This document shows positions 16,272 through 22,678 of a stretch of DNA of 64,000 bases, in pieces (positions within the stretch are counted from its first letter, which is position 1; the number at the start of each line of letters is the position of its first letter). The stretch comes from Gordonia sp. KTR9. Lineage in GTDB: Bacteria; Actinomycetota; Actinomycetes; Mycobacteriales; Mycobacteriaceae. The stretch is from the NCBI RefSeq assembly GCF_000143885.2, contig NC_018581.1:2480001-2544000 (forward strand), written 5' to 3'. A model generated the notes under the pieces. It was not told where the DNA came from and did no database searches. It was given only the letters and a program-made list of their open reading frames with translations. A program made the translations under genes and the position numbers.

Positions 16272-16305
16272 CCCCGACACCTACTCCAAGGTGCCGGGGT
16301 CTTTC
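16272..16305. terminator. Intrinsic terminator between convergent element modules
   Basis: An 11-bp stem CCCCGACACCT / AGGTGCCGGGG with one mismatch and a 6-nt loop, followed by TCTTTC and preceded by AAGAA on the other side. It separates the capsid module from the minus-strand operon that ends at 16321. Confidence 0.8.
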
Positions 16306-16320
16306 TGTTGCGCAGGTGAG

Positions 16321-16500
16321 TCAGCAGGCCTCGAGTAGCGTATGTGCGAGCGCGAGTGCCTGTGCCGGCTCCAGGTCGGCAACGATGTCTCCGCCCCGCT
16401 CCAGCACGATGAGCGGGCAACCGTCGACCATCTCGGTCGAAACGGTGAGCTGCTGCCCGAGGGCATCGGCTATGACTGGGGCGAGGTCTGTGGTCATCAT
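16321..16500 (-). CDS. Small hypothetical protein (59 residues)
   Basis: The reverse strand gives a 59-residue protein starting MMTTDLAPVIADALGQQL and containing VDGCPLIVLERGG and AQALALAHTLLEAC. The composition is protein-like with strand-helix alternation. It is the last gene of the minus-strand operon, ending 16 bp before the terminator. ATG 16500 or 16497, with only a weak ribosome site. No family recognised. Confidence 0.5.
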   Translation of the reverse strand: MMTTDLAPVIADALGQQLTVSTEMVDGCPLIVLERGGDIVADLEPAQALALAHTLLEAC

Positions 16501-16626
16501 CGCGGTTGTTCCATCCTGCTACTTCGCCCGATCTGTTGTCGTCGGACGCCGGGAACAGTAGACCACCCAAATACTCAGGTGCGCAACACATTCGAGACAT
16601 GCAACAAGGACCTGCGTGCCGGCGTC

Positions 16627-16971
16627 TCAGCAGGCAGCGATGAAGTCGATCCGCCGACCGACGCACGTCTCATAGTCAGCGATAGCCTGCTTCAGCTCGT
16701 TGTGCCGGGGCCATAGCCGCTCGAACTCATCCTCGTCGTCGAGAGCCTCGCGCACTTGCCGCTCCAGGTCGCGGACTCGGAGTAGCGCATGGTCGCGGCG
16801 CTCGCGGGTGAAGGTGTCGACGTATGCGCGCTCGACACGGTGCCGGCGCTGCTGGGCGCTCTCGCCCACGCGGCCGCGGGTGCGGTCCCACGGGGAGCGT
16901 TGCGTCGCCGGAGATGACGGCGTGATTACAAGTAGGACGAGCAGGGATGCGAGACAGATGACGGCGAGCAT
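16627..16971 (-). CDS. Single-pass membrane protein with coiled coil, paralogue A
   Basis: A 114-residue protein. An N-terminal hydrophobic segment (LAVICLASLLVLLVI, about 2-16) anchors it or serves as a signal. A basic stretch and a long charged helix follow (LLRVRDLERQVREALDDEDEFERLWPRHNELKQAI), ending DYETCVGRRIDFIAAC. ATG 16971 is chosen for the GGAGG about 9 nt upstream; the in-frame ATG at 17049 would overlap the neighbour. It is a clear paralogue of the gene at 17039-17395. Function unknown. Confidence 0.7.
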   Translation of the reverse strand: MLAVICLASLLVLLVITPSSPATQRSPWDRTRGRVGESAQQRRHRVERAYVDTFTRERRDHALLRVRDLERQVREALDDEDEFERLWPRHNELKQAIADYETCVGRRIDFIAAC

Positions 16972-17038
16972 TGGCGGGAGACCTCCAGAACCATGGTGGG
17001 AGTGAGTGGGTGTCGGGTGGCTGACTGTCGCCCGGGGC

Positions 17039-17395
17039 TCACGCGGCAATAGCCGTGACCGCCACCCGCCGTCCCATGCAGTGCTCGTAGTACCGGACTG
17101 CTGACCCGAGGTCGTTGCGGATCTGGATGAACCGCTCGTACGGGTCCTCGTCCTTCTCGGCCTCGTCGTAGCGCGCCGTGAGCCGGGCCAACTCCTCGCG
17201 GGCCTCCTTCAGCGACAGCGACGACAACCGGTCCATGTAGCTCAGCTCCGCGGCCTCGCGGCGTGCGGCCAGGCTTTCACCGAGTCGCGGGCGGTGGGTA
17301 ACGCGGGAGCACCCTGACGAGGGGTGCGGTTCCGGCGACGACGCCGAGACTACAAGGACCAGGATCAGTGCGGCGAACAAGATGACAGCGAACAT
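17039..17395 (-). CDS. Single-pass membrane protein with coiled coil, paralogue B
   Basis: A 118-residue protein with the same layout as the downstream neighbour: hydrophobic start (FAVILFAALILVLVVSASS), a GESLAARREAAE segment matching GESAQQRRHRVE, a charged helix (LKEAREELARLTARYDEAEKDEDPYERF), and a conserved end YYEHCMGRRVAV matching DYETCVGRRIDF. Both have a single Cys near the C-terminus. The ribosome site GGAGG precedes ATG 17395. A tandem duplication kept apart at sequence level suggests two subunits of one complex. Confidence 0.72.
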   Translation of the reverse strand: MFAVILFAALILVLVVSASSPEPHPSSGCSRVTHRPRLGESLAARREAAELSYMDRLSSLSLKEAREELARLTARYDEAEKDEDPYERFIQIRNDLGSAVRYYEHCMGRRVAVTAIAA

Positions 17396-17455
17396 GGTGG
17401 AGACCTCCAGGTAGTGGGGGCGATAGGTGGAAGTGGGTAGGTGGTTGGCGCATCC

Positions 17456-17956
17456 TCAGGCGGGCGGTCCTCGGCCACCTGACCGATCGCGGTCAGCCAC
17501 GCCATCGAAACCCACACGGCCACCCGCCCGCGGGCATCGGTCGGCCGGCACTCCTCGCGAGACTCCACCGATCGGTCGGCGTGCAGCCGGCACACCGACC
17601 ACACGGCGTGGCCGCTGCACGGCCGACCACACGGCCGCGAGTAGGCGGGTGCGGAAGAGCTGGGCGGAGTCCTCGATGACGACCTCGGTCATCGCATCGT
17701 CGACGTACGTGGCGAAGTGCTCGGCCTCGGCGCGCTGCCAGAACTCCAGCTCGGTACGCTCGGCAGCACGCTCGGCGCGGACCTCGGCCGCTACCCGGAC
17801 GAGGATGTCCTTGTACAGAATCCGGGGCTCGACCTCCTCGAAGAACGCGGCCAGCTCGCGGTCGTAACCGATCGCGTACGCCTCGGCGCGGTCGAGCTGG
17901 GCATCGCGTTCGGCATAGAAGCTCGCCTTCACCCTCTCGACGAATGCTGTTGCCAC
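17456..17956 (-). CDS. Hypothetical helical protein of the element
   Basis: A 166-residue protein from GTG 17956, starting VATAFVERVKASFYAERDAQLDRAEAYAIGY and containing FFEEVEPRILYKDILVRVAAEVRAERAAERTELEFW. It is highly charged and helical over the first 110 residues, followed by an Arg/Gly/Pro-rich tail that may be disordered. The start lies 1 nt from the stop of the previous gene, implying coupled translation. No family recognised. Confidence 0.6.
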   Translation of the reverse strand: MATAFVERVKASFYAERDAQLDRAEAYAIGYDRELAAFFEEVEPRILYKDILVRVAAEVRAERAAERTELEFWQRAEAEHFATYVDDAMTEVVIEDSAQLFRTRLLAAVWSAVQRPRRVVGVPAARRPIGGVSRGVPADRCPRAGGRVGFDGVADRDRSGGRGPPA

Positions 17957-17957
17957 G

Positions 17958-18212
17958 TCAGCGAACCAACCGTGCGACAAGCGCCTCGACCGCTCCAAGG
18001 TGATCTGAGACCAGTTCCGGCGCGTAGTCGATGGCATCCTCCAGCTCCCATATGGCACCGACCAACTCGGCGCGCACTGTGGCATCGATGAGGGTCTCGG
18101 CCAAGTCGTGGAGCTGGCCGAGGTAGGCGTCGCAGTTCGGGACGTGGGCGCCGATGCCACGGCAGCAGGTGCGGGTGGCCGAGTCGACCGGGTGGTGGGC
18201 AGCAAAGGACAT
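17958..18212 (-). CDS. Hypothetical protein, first gene of the minus-strand operon
   Basis: An 84-residue protein, MSFAAHHPVDSATRTCCRGIGAHVP at the start, then helical LGQLHDLAETLIDATVRAELVGAIWELEDAID. ATG 18212 is preferred because GGAGG lies about 7 nt upstream. A CC and a further Cys in the first 31 residues, with two His, may bind metal. It heads the operon 18212-16321 and is divergent from the membrane protein gene at 18449. No family recognised. Confidence 0.6.
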   Translation of the reverse strand: MSFAAHHPVDSATRTCCRGIGAHVPNCDAYLGQLHDLAETLIDATVRAELVGAIWELEDAIDYAPELVSDHLGAVEALVARLVR

Positions 18213-18448
18213 GACGCCTCCAGGCGAAGGTGGTGGGAAGGGTTGGCGAGAACCGCCGACCTCCACACCGTACGCACGAAAACTCGTGGCGCGCAACTAC
18301 TTCCGCAGGTCAACCGGGGGAGGGAGCCCCCTGCCCCGGTCGTGCTACCCGGCACGCAGCACTCTGGTGACGGCCTCGCGCCGAGGTTTTCAGGTGCTGT
18401 TAGACAAGAAACCTGAGACTCCCGCGATACGCCGTTAATACTCAGTCC
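18213..18448. promoter_or_regulatory. Divergent intergenic region with a leaderless-type promoter
   Basis: No gene is seen in these 236 nt. TAATACT lies 6 nt before ATG 18449, the spacing of a -10 box on a leaderless transcript, with TGAGAC 17 nt further upstream as a possible -35. The promoter for the opposing operon must also lie here. Confidence 0.45.
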
Positions 18449-18955
18449 ATGGCAAACATGACCAGCTGGCAGATCTTCGGTGCGGTGATTCAGATACTCG
18501 GGTCGATCGCGACTCTCGTCGGCCTGGGTCTCGTCGTGCGTGACGTGCGGGAGGTCATCGCGAAGTACTTCGGCCTCCCGAGGAAGCGCGACGCGAACGT
18601 GGCACTGGATGCATCAGCGACCGCAACGTTCGAGAGTCACGCGGGTGTCGTAGTGCAGTTCAGGCTCCGAGGCGCCGTCGAAGACAAGCTCGACCAGATC
18701 GAGGAAGCGGTTCGCGACTTGCGAAACGGCATGGCGGAAGCAGACGGCCAACGTTGGCGACTGTCATTGCGCGACGCCGAACTCGGACGCCAGATTAGCG
18801 AAGCGGAGGCGCGGGCAAGGAGTTACACCGATGACGAGTTGAGGCGACGTAGTGAAGAAGCCAGGACGGTCGGCGCACGCGATGTGACGATCGCCCTGCT
18901 GGGCATCGTCGCGACCATCATCGGTCAGATAGTTGCGCTGTGGCCGTTCTGGTGA
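18449..18955 (+). CDS. Two-helix membrane protein with long coiled coil
   Basis: A 168-residue protein with a hydrophobic N-terminal segment (IFGAVIQILGSIATLVGLGLVV, about 9-30) and a hydrophobic C-terminus (VTIALLGIVATIIGQIVALWPFW, about 146-168). Between them is a soluble, charged coiled coil (VEDKLDQIEEAVRDLRNG, then AELGRQISEAEARARSYTDDELRRRSEEA). Both ends would sit in the membrane with the coil in the cytoplasm. The gene has its own promoter, apart from the replication and capsid modules, which fits an accessory or exclusion function. No family is certain. Confidence 0.7.
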   Translation: MANMTSWQIFGAVIQILGSIATLVGLGLVVRDVREVIAKYFGLPRKRDANVALDASATATFESHAGVVVQFRLRGAVEDKLDQIEEAVRDLRNGMAEADGQRWRLSLRDAELGRQISEAEARARSYTDDELRRRSEEARTVGARDVTIALLGIVATIIGQIVALWPFW

Positions 18956-18961
18956 AGTCTG

Positions 18962-19075
18962 CTACTGGAGGCGTCGGTTAAGCTCGGCCGACCACTCGGC
19001 GGTCTGAATGGCGGCCTCCAGCACCCGCTCTTGGTGCTCGGTGTCGTTGGCTCGGTTCTCGTTCTGGTCGGACAT
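18962..19075 (-). CDS. Very short hypothetical protein
   Basis: A 37-residue opening, MSDQNENRANDTEHQERVLEA then a helical end. It is hydrophilic and plausible as a phage-type micro-protein, but it has no clear ribosome site. Its stop lies 6 nt from the convergent stop of the membrane protein gene. Confidence 0.3.
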   Translation of the reverse strand: MSDQNENRANDTEHQERVLEAAIQTAEWSAELNRRLQ

Positions 19076-19414
19076 GGGGTCGATGCTACGTCGACCGCGG
19101 TAGGGCTGTCGCAGGAGTTTCGTGCACAGCCAACGGGCACCCACGGGTGGCAGGAGCTCAACCCCATCCCGGACGTCCCACGAACCTTGCCTACCTATCG
19201 CGTCAGGCCACGACCGATTGCCACCTGACCCGAAGGCAAGGCGGTAACCATGTGGCACCGGCTCTCGATTCGCGAAGTCGCGAGGGGTGGCGCACGTCCC
19301 CGGCGTACGACTGGGCTACGGGGAGCAGGCTGGTTAAGGTCGGGCTCTGCGATGACGACCAAGTACCCCGGTGCCGAGTCGAACGGCACTACACCGACGG
19401 GGCAGATCGTCAGA
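19076..19414. other. Element stretch without a confident gene
   Basis: About 340 nt with several short openings on both strands, none with a ribosome site plus consistent codon bias. A minus-strand reading near 19200-19400 has protein-like composition for about 20 residues but decays. No repressor gene could be found here or elsewhere in the element. Confidence 0.4.
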
Positions 19415-19729
19415 TCAGGGCGCGACGTCCAAGAAGGAGTCGAGCGGCATCGCGAGATGGTGAGATACGCCGGCGATGAGGGCCGCGGATGGTGGGGTAC
19501 TGCCGGCAAGCTGGGAACGCACCTCGTCGACGTCGAGTTCGATCAGCTCCGCCAGGTCCCGGGCCATGTCGACATCCCGGTCACGCATGGCCGAGCGGAC
19601 GGCATCAACTCGAAGATGAAGGGCGCTCATCCGGCGTACCAGCCCATGCGCGAAGCAGGCGTGGAACACGCCGAGGGGGAGTAGGTATAGCGCGAGCGCA
19701 GTAGCGCACACCGATAGAATCAATCGCAT
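19415..19729 (-). CDS. Small membrane-anchored hypothetical protein
   Basis: A 104-residue protein starting MRLILSVCATALALYLLPLG, a hydrophobic anchor or signal, followed by a helical charged part (MSALHLRVDAVRSAMRDRDVDMARDLAELIELDVDEV). ATG 19729 or the GTG one codon earlier. It lies closest to the intact tRNA end of the element and is transcribed leftward. A plus-strand opening over the same bases (19250-19684) looks like its shadow. No family recognised. Confidence 0.5.
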   Translation of the reverse strand: MRLILSVCATALALYLLPLGVFHACFAHGLVRRMSALHLRVDAVRSAMRDRDVDMARDLAELIELDVDEVRSQLAGSTPPSAALIAGVSHHLAMPLDSFLDVAP

Positions 19730-19821
19730 GGTCACGAGCGGGTCCTGTCCGTTCTGTCCAAGGCCCTGGCTCGGTGTTGGTAGCACCGACCGGGGCCGTT
19801 CTGGTTGGAACGGAAGACCAC

Positions 19822-19839
19822 AGTTCACGCTGAGTTCAC
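19822..19839. promoter_or_regulatory. Phased AGTTCAC repeats, probable integrase arm-type sites (right)
   Basis: Two AGTTCAC copies start at 19822 and 19833, 11 bp apart, in the same orientation as the three copies near 10040-10067. They lie 48-65 bp inside the right attachment site. Confidence 0.5.
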
Positions 19840-19849
19840 AAAACAGAAA

Positions 19850-19871
19850 AGCCCCGGCGTAAACCGGGGCT
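19850..19871 (-). terminator. Terminator of the Gly-Cys-Val tRNA operon
   Basis: AGCCCCGG / CCGGGGCT arms with a 6-nt loop, followed on the minus strand by TTTTCTGTTTTG. It lies inside the element, so after insertion the element supplies the terminator of the host tRNA operon. The left-end hairpin at 9861-9887 may be the original one. Confidence 0.75.
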
Positions 19872-19886
19872 GACCTGCACTAACTA

Positions 19887-19917
19887 TGGTGCGCGATACA
19901 AGGATTGAACTTGTGAC
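19887..19917. repeat. Right attachment site inside tRNA-Val
   Basis: A 31-bp identity with 9892-9922, running from the T-arm to the encoded CCA. The crossover lies somewhere within it. Confidence 0.92.
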
Positions 19918-19961
19918 CTCTTCCGTGTCAGGGAAGCGCTCTCCCACTGAGCTAATCGCGC
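19887..19961 (-). tRNA. tRNA-Val (GAC), integration target
   Basis: A complete cloverleaf on the minus strand. Acceptor GCGCGAT pairs with ATCGCGC, the D-arm is GCTCAGTGGGAGAGC, the anticodon loop CTGACAC carries GAC, and the T-arm is ACAAGTTCAATCCTTGT. The CCA end is encoded (19887-19889). The last 31 nt are the attachment repeat, so the gene keeps full sequence after insertion. Confidence 0.95.
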
Positions 19962-19985
19962 GGGTATGGAATTGTGCAGCGTTGG

Positions 19986-20056
19986 AGGTGGCGACGGGAA
20001 TCGAACCCGTGTACACGGCTTTGCAGGCCGTTGCCTCACCACTCGGCCACACCACC
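19986..20056 (-). tRNA. tRNA-Cys (GCA)
   Basis: Acceptor GGTGGTG pairs with CGCCACC (one G-T). The anticodon loop CTGCAAA gives GCA, and the T-arm CGGGTTCGATTCCCG is standard. CCA is encoded at 19983-19985 and is not counted in the coordinates. Middle gene of the Gly-Cys-Val operon. Confidence 0.95.
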
Positions 20057-20078
20057 AGATGCGAGTCGACTCGCGCCG

Positions 20079-20151
20079 AGCGGATGACGGGATTCGAACC
20101 CGCGACCCTCACCTTGGCAAGGTGATGCGCTACCAGCTGCGCTACATCCGC
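20079..20151 (-). tRNA. tRNA-Gly (GCC)
   Basis: Acceptor GCGGATG pairs with CATCCGC. The anticodon loop TTGCCAA gives GCC. CCA is not encoded. First gene of the minus-strand tRNA operon. A possible promoter lies upstream, with TTGGAT and TAAGTT 18 bp apart (minus strand, 20200-20229). Confidence 0.95.
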
Positions 20152-20326
20152 ATGCCCACGAGCGATCTTGTGGATCTTGCTGCTCGCGGTGCGAAGAGAA
20201 ACTTACGCGATGGTTTCCGAACTATCCAAATCGCCTGGTCAGAGGCGCGGGCGAGAGCGAATCCGCAGCGTGTGATTCACCCGCGGGTGCAGATCGCCAT
20301 GCAGTGACATGGCCCACCGCTGGAAT

Positions 20327-20355
20327 TTGGGACTTCTGCGCAACCCGTGTAATCT
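20327..20355 (+). promoter_or_regulatory. Promoter of tRNA-Val (CAC)
   Basis: TTGGGA (20327-20332) and TAATCT (20350-20355) are separated by exactly 17 bp, about 50 bp before the tRNA. This is a good housekeeping sigma match. Confidence 0.55.
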
Positions 20356-20404
20356 TCTGGCTCGTGCACAGGCGCCCCTGGCACTGACAAGAGGCGCCCG
20401 ACAC

Positions 20405-20476
20405 GGTCCCGTGGCTCAGTGGAAGAGCGTCCCGTTCACACCGGGAAGGTCGCTGGTTCGATCCCAGCCGGGACCA
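20405..20476 (+). tRNA. tRNA-Val (CAC)
   Basis: Acceptor GGTCCCG pairs with CGGGACC. Anticodon stem TCCCG/CGGGA encloses TTCACAC, giving CAC. The T-arm is GCTGGTTCGATCCCAGC. CCA is not encoded. It is divergent from the Gly-Cys-Val operon, matching the four-tRNA cluster I remember from M. tuberculosis. Confidence 0.95.
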
Positions 20477-20482
20477 CCGAAC

Positions 20483-20520
20483 GACAAGAGCCTCGCCGAA
20501 TTCCCGGTGAGGCTCTTGTC
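20483..20520 (+). terminator. Terminator after tRNA-Val (CAC)
   Basis: A 16-bp near-perfect stem, GACAAGAGCCTCGCCG against CGGTGAGGCTCTTGTC, with a 6-nt loop. It also lies just downstream of the convergent alarmone synthetase gene. Confidence 0.8.
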
Positions 20521-20553
20521 GTTGGGGGCGCTTCCGCGGTTCGGCACCTACGG

Positions 20554-21312
20554 TCAGGACGACTCCGGACGACTTTCCGCTATCTCCGGTGTGGACGAGT
20601 GCTGCCGGAGATACCGGATCACGTCGTCGTCGATGGGGCCCCGCGCCGAACCGGTCGTGTCGCCGTGAACCTCGGCGTGCAGCCGCTCCATCCGCTGATC
20701 CAGTTCGTTCGCCGTGCGGGCCGCCGAGGCGAGCTCCGCCGACAGATGGTCCGGGACACGGCCGTCGTACTTGTAGAAGATCTTGTGCTCCAGCGTGGCC
20801 CAGAAGTCCATCGCCACAGTCCGGATCTGGAGTTCGACCACGACCTCGACGGGTCCGGTGGACAGGAACACCGGGATCGCGACGATCGCGTGCAAACTCT
20901 TGTAGCCGTTTGGTTTGGGCGCCGCGATGTAGTCCTTGATCTCGATGACCCGGATGTCGTCGTGTGAGGTCAGGGTCTCCAGGATTCGGTAGGTGTCCGC
21001 GATGAAGCTGCACGTGACGCGGATGCCGGCGATGTCGGTCAGTTGTGCGCGGATCGAGGGCAGGTCAGGAGAGATGCCCTTGCGCATGGCCTTGCGGAGG
21101 ATGCTCTCGGGTGTCTTGACCCGCGAGGTCACGTGCTCGATGGGGTTGTAGTGGTGCAGGTGGAGGAACTCCGTACGCAGGATGGTCACCTTGGTCAGGA
21201 TCTCGTCGACCGCGAACTGGTACTCCATCTGAAACCGGGTCAGGTCGTCCCGCATGTGGGCCAGATGGTCGAGGATCTCCCGGTCGATCGGACTGTCGCT
21301 GGATACTGTCAT
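20554..21312 (-). CDS. Small alarmone synthetase (RelA/SpoT synthetase domain only)
   Basis: A 252-residue (p)ppGpp synthetase-domain protein. GYKSLHAIV and VELQIRTVAMDFWATLEHKIFYK are the GTP- and ATP-binding signatures. There is no HD hydrolase domain and no TGS or ACT domain, so it is a RelQ/RelP-like small synthetase. ATG 21312 follows GGAGGAG by 3 nt, whereas a longer opening from 21576 has no such site. The long bifunctional RelA is at 45835, so hydrolysis would be done by that enzyme. Confidence 0.88.
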   Translation of the reverse strand: MTVSSDSPIDREILDHLAHMRDDLTRFQMEYQFAVDEILTKVTILRTEFLHLHHYNPIEHVTSRVKTPESILRKAMRKGISPDLPSIRAQLTDIAGIRVTCSFIADTYRILETLTSHDDIRVIEIKDYIAAPKPNGYKSLHAIVAIPVFLSTGPVEVVVELQIRTVAMDFWATLEHKIFYKYDGRVPDHLSAELASAARTANELDQRMERLHAEVHGDTTGSARGPIDDDVIRYLRQHSSTPEIAESRPESS

Positions 21313-21568
21313 CGCTCCTCCGCGGGTACACGTACCGGTGGACACACAATCGACCACCGACCACCGACCATAGAAGCCCGGACCGTTCCATGGGCGCCGC
21401 GACCGGTCGAGCGCAATGGCGGACGGCATCCACGCTGCAGTGCGGCGTTCGATTGATCGGATGAACAAAGCCATCGACCTCAAGTTTCGGCACCGCGGAT
21501 GGATACGATGCGGCGGCAGTTGTAGCGATCGGTGGCTCACGGCTGCAGGCGGACGCTTGGAGACAGAC
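21313..21568. other. Intergenic region, no gene seen
   Basis: These 256 nt are divergent between the alarmone synthetase and the secreted-protein trio. Promoters for both must lie here. I see no repeat or convincing operator. Confidence 0.5.
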
Positions 21569-21941
21569 ATGACCACACGCTGGCTGGCTTGCTGGAGTCG
21601 CCGCGCTCACATCGGCTGTCGTTGTCGCGTTCGGTGCCGGTGATGCCTCGGCATCGCGCGGCGACTATCTCGCCATTCTGCAGTCGCAGGGGATCTACAC
21701 AACAATCCCCGGAGCGGCGTCGTGCTTCGACTATCCCGGCGACGGCGCCGGCGGTTGTAGCCGACGTTTCACCACGGCTGACGACGCGCTTCATACCGGC
21801 TACTGGGTGTGCGGTCAGTTGGACACCGGCCGTTCGTCATCGTCCATCGCCCACGCGCTGTACGCGGCGGATGGACTGTTTCTCAGCAAGGAGAACTCCG
21901 CCATGGTCGTCACCGCCGCGCAGACAGAACTCTGCCGATGA
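21569..21941 (+). pseudogene. DUF732-like small secreted protein, frameshifted in the signal peptide
   Basis: The ATG at 21569 with GGAG 6 nt upstream opens MTTRWLA and then leaves frame. The frame that continues from the next codons (AGVAALTSAVVVAFGAGDASA, then GDYLAILQSQGIYTTIPGAASCFDYPG and an end TELCR) is a convincing exported Cys-containing protein with a signal peptide but has no start codon of its own. Removing one base around 21589-21592 (in GGCTTGCT) would join them. It is either a true frameshift or a base-call error. The stop overlaps the next start by 4 nt. Confidence 0.65.
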
Positions 21942-22291
21942 AACGACTCATCACCGGAATGCTGGCCACGATGGCACTGGGTGCGGGGCTGCTCGTCGGT
22001 ACCGGGCAATCGTCCGCCATCACTGTCGCCGAGCAGGCTTTCGTCAACAAGGCGCGAACCCTACCCACTGCAGCGTGGCCGAACAGTCGCTACACCACTG
22101 ACGCGGAAATGGTTGTAGGCGGCTACCGGGCCTGTGGCGTCATGGACCGACATGCGGACACTCAGATTGCCGAGCGGGTCTTCTACAACCCTGACGGCAG
22201 CTACCAGCCCGCTTACGAACAGCGACTGTTCTTGCTCTACGCGACCCAGGACCTCTGTCCTCGCCACGCATATCGCTACGAGAATTTCTGA
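21938..22291 (+). CDS. DUF732-like small secreted protein
   Basis: A 117-residue protein with an N-terminal signal peptide (MKRLITGMLATMALGAGLLVGTGQSSA) and a mature part with FVNKARTLPTAAW, two Cys (GYRACGVMD, TQDLCPRH) and a periodic helix pattern similar to the mycobacterial DUF732 family. ATG 21938 overlaps the preceding stop (ATGA). The function of the family is unknown. Confidence 0.7.
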   Translation: MKRLITGMLATMALGAGLLVGTGQSSAITVAEQAFVNKARTLPTAAWPNSRYTTDAEMVVGGYRACGVMDRHADTQIAERVFYNPDGSYQPAYEQRLFLLYATQDLCPRHAYRYENF

Positions 22292-22302
22292 GGAGATCAC
22301 TG

Positions 22303-22632
22303 ATGGCCAGAAAGTCCGTCGCCGGAATAGTCATGGCAGCAGCGGTCATCGGCGCTGTGGCCGGCGTCGGCGGGGCGTCGGCGGCGCCGTCTTCGGTTCA
22401 GCGCGAAGGCGGACCCTGCTATCAGCACGAGTACGGCATGGACTCCGCCGACGGCACGCTGTACTGCTCCGCCGAAGTAGCTGGTTGGCGCAGCTACGCC
22501 GTAACCCGTGCGCCCAAGGTCCGTATCGGCACCCCCTGCCCGAAACTCGGTGCTCGCGCGATGGTGTATCAAACCGACGGCACCGCCACGTGCCGGCAGT
22601 CGAACAGCGCCGGTTTGCGGTGGCAGTGGTAG
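22303..22632 (+). CDS. Small secreted protein
   Basis: A 109-residue protein with signal peptide (VAGIVMAAAVIGAVAGVGGASA) and a mature part with four Cys (GPCYQHEYGM, LYCSAEV, TPCPKLG, ATCRQSN), likely two disulfides, ending SAGLRWQW. A GAGGAGA ribosome site lies upstream. Third member of an exported-protein group with the two DUF732-like genes. No family recognised. Confidence 0.7.
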   Translation: MARKSVAGIVMAAAVIGAVAGVGGASAAPSSVQREGGPCYQHEYGMDSADGTLYCSAEVAGWRSYAVTRAPKVRIGTPCPKLGARAMVYQTDGTATCRQSNSAGLRWQW

Positions 22633-22678
22633 TTGCCGCACCGGTGTTCCGTGGGTGCGGCGCGGCGATCGGTCGAGC

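Larger units (their letters stand above)
9892..19917. mobile_element. 10.0-kb integrative phage-satellite-like element (phiRv1/phiRv2-type)
   Basis: The element lies between 31-bp direct repeats in the 3' part of tRNA-Val(GAC). Plus-strand genes run integrase, excisionase, two HTH-type proteins, a Cys-motif protein, replication protein, small proteins, scaffold-like protein and HK97-type capsid (10135-16127). They are opposed by a minus-strand operon at 16321-18212, then a plus-strand membrane protein and a minus-strand gene at the right end. Codon use is less GC3-biased than the flanks. I find no portal, large terminase, tail or lysis gene. Size, content and tRNA-Val target match what I recall of phiRv2 in M. 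tuberculosis. Confidence 0.88.

Noticed and set aside
19250..19684. Plus-strand 144-codon opening at the element right end.
   Set aside because: It lacks a ribosome site and overlaps a minus-strand reading with a membrane anchor and better codon bias.
10135..19729. A prohead protease, HNH nuclease or phage repressor in the element.
   Set aside because: No product shows their motifs. The small HTH proteins resemble excisionase or MerR-type proteins rather than a CI-like repressor, so immunity remains unexplained.
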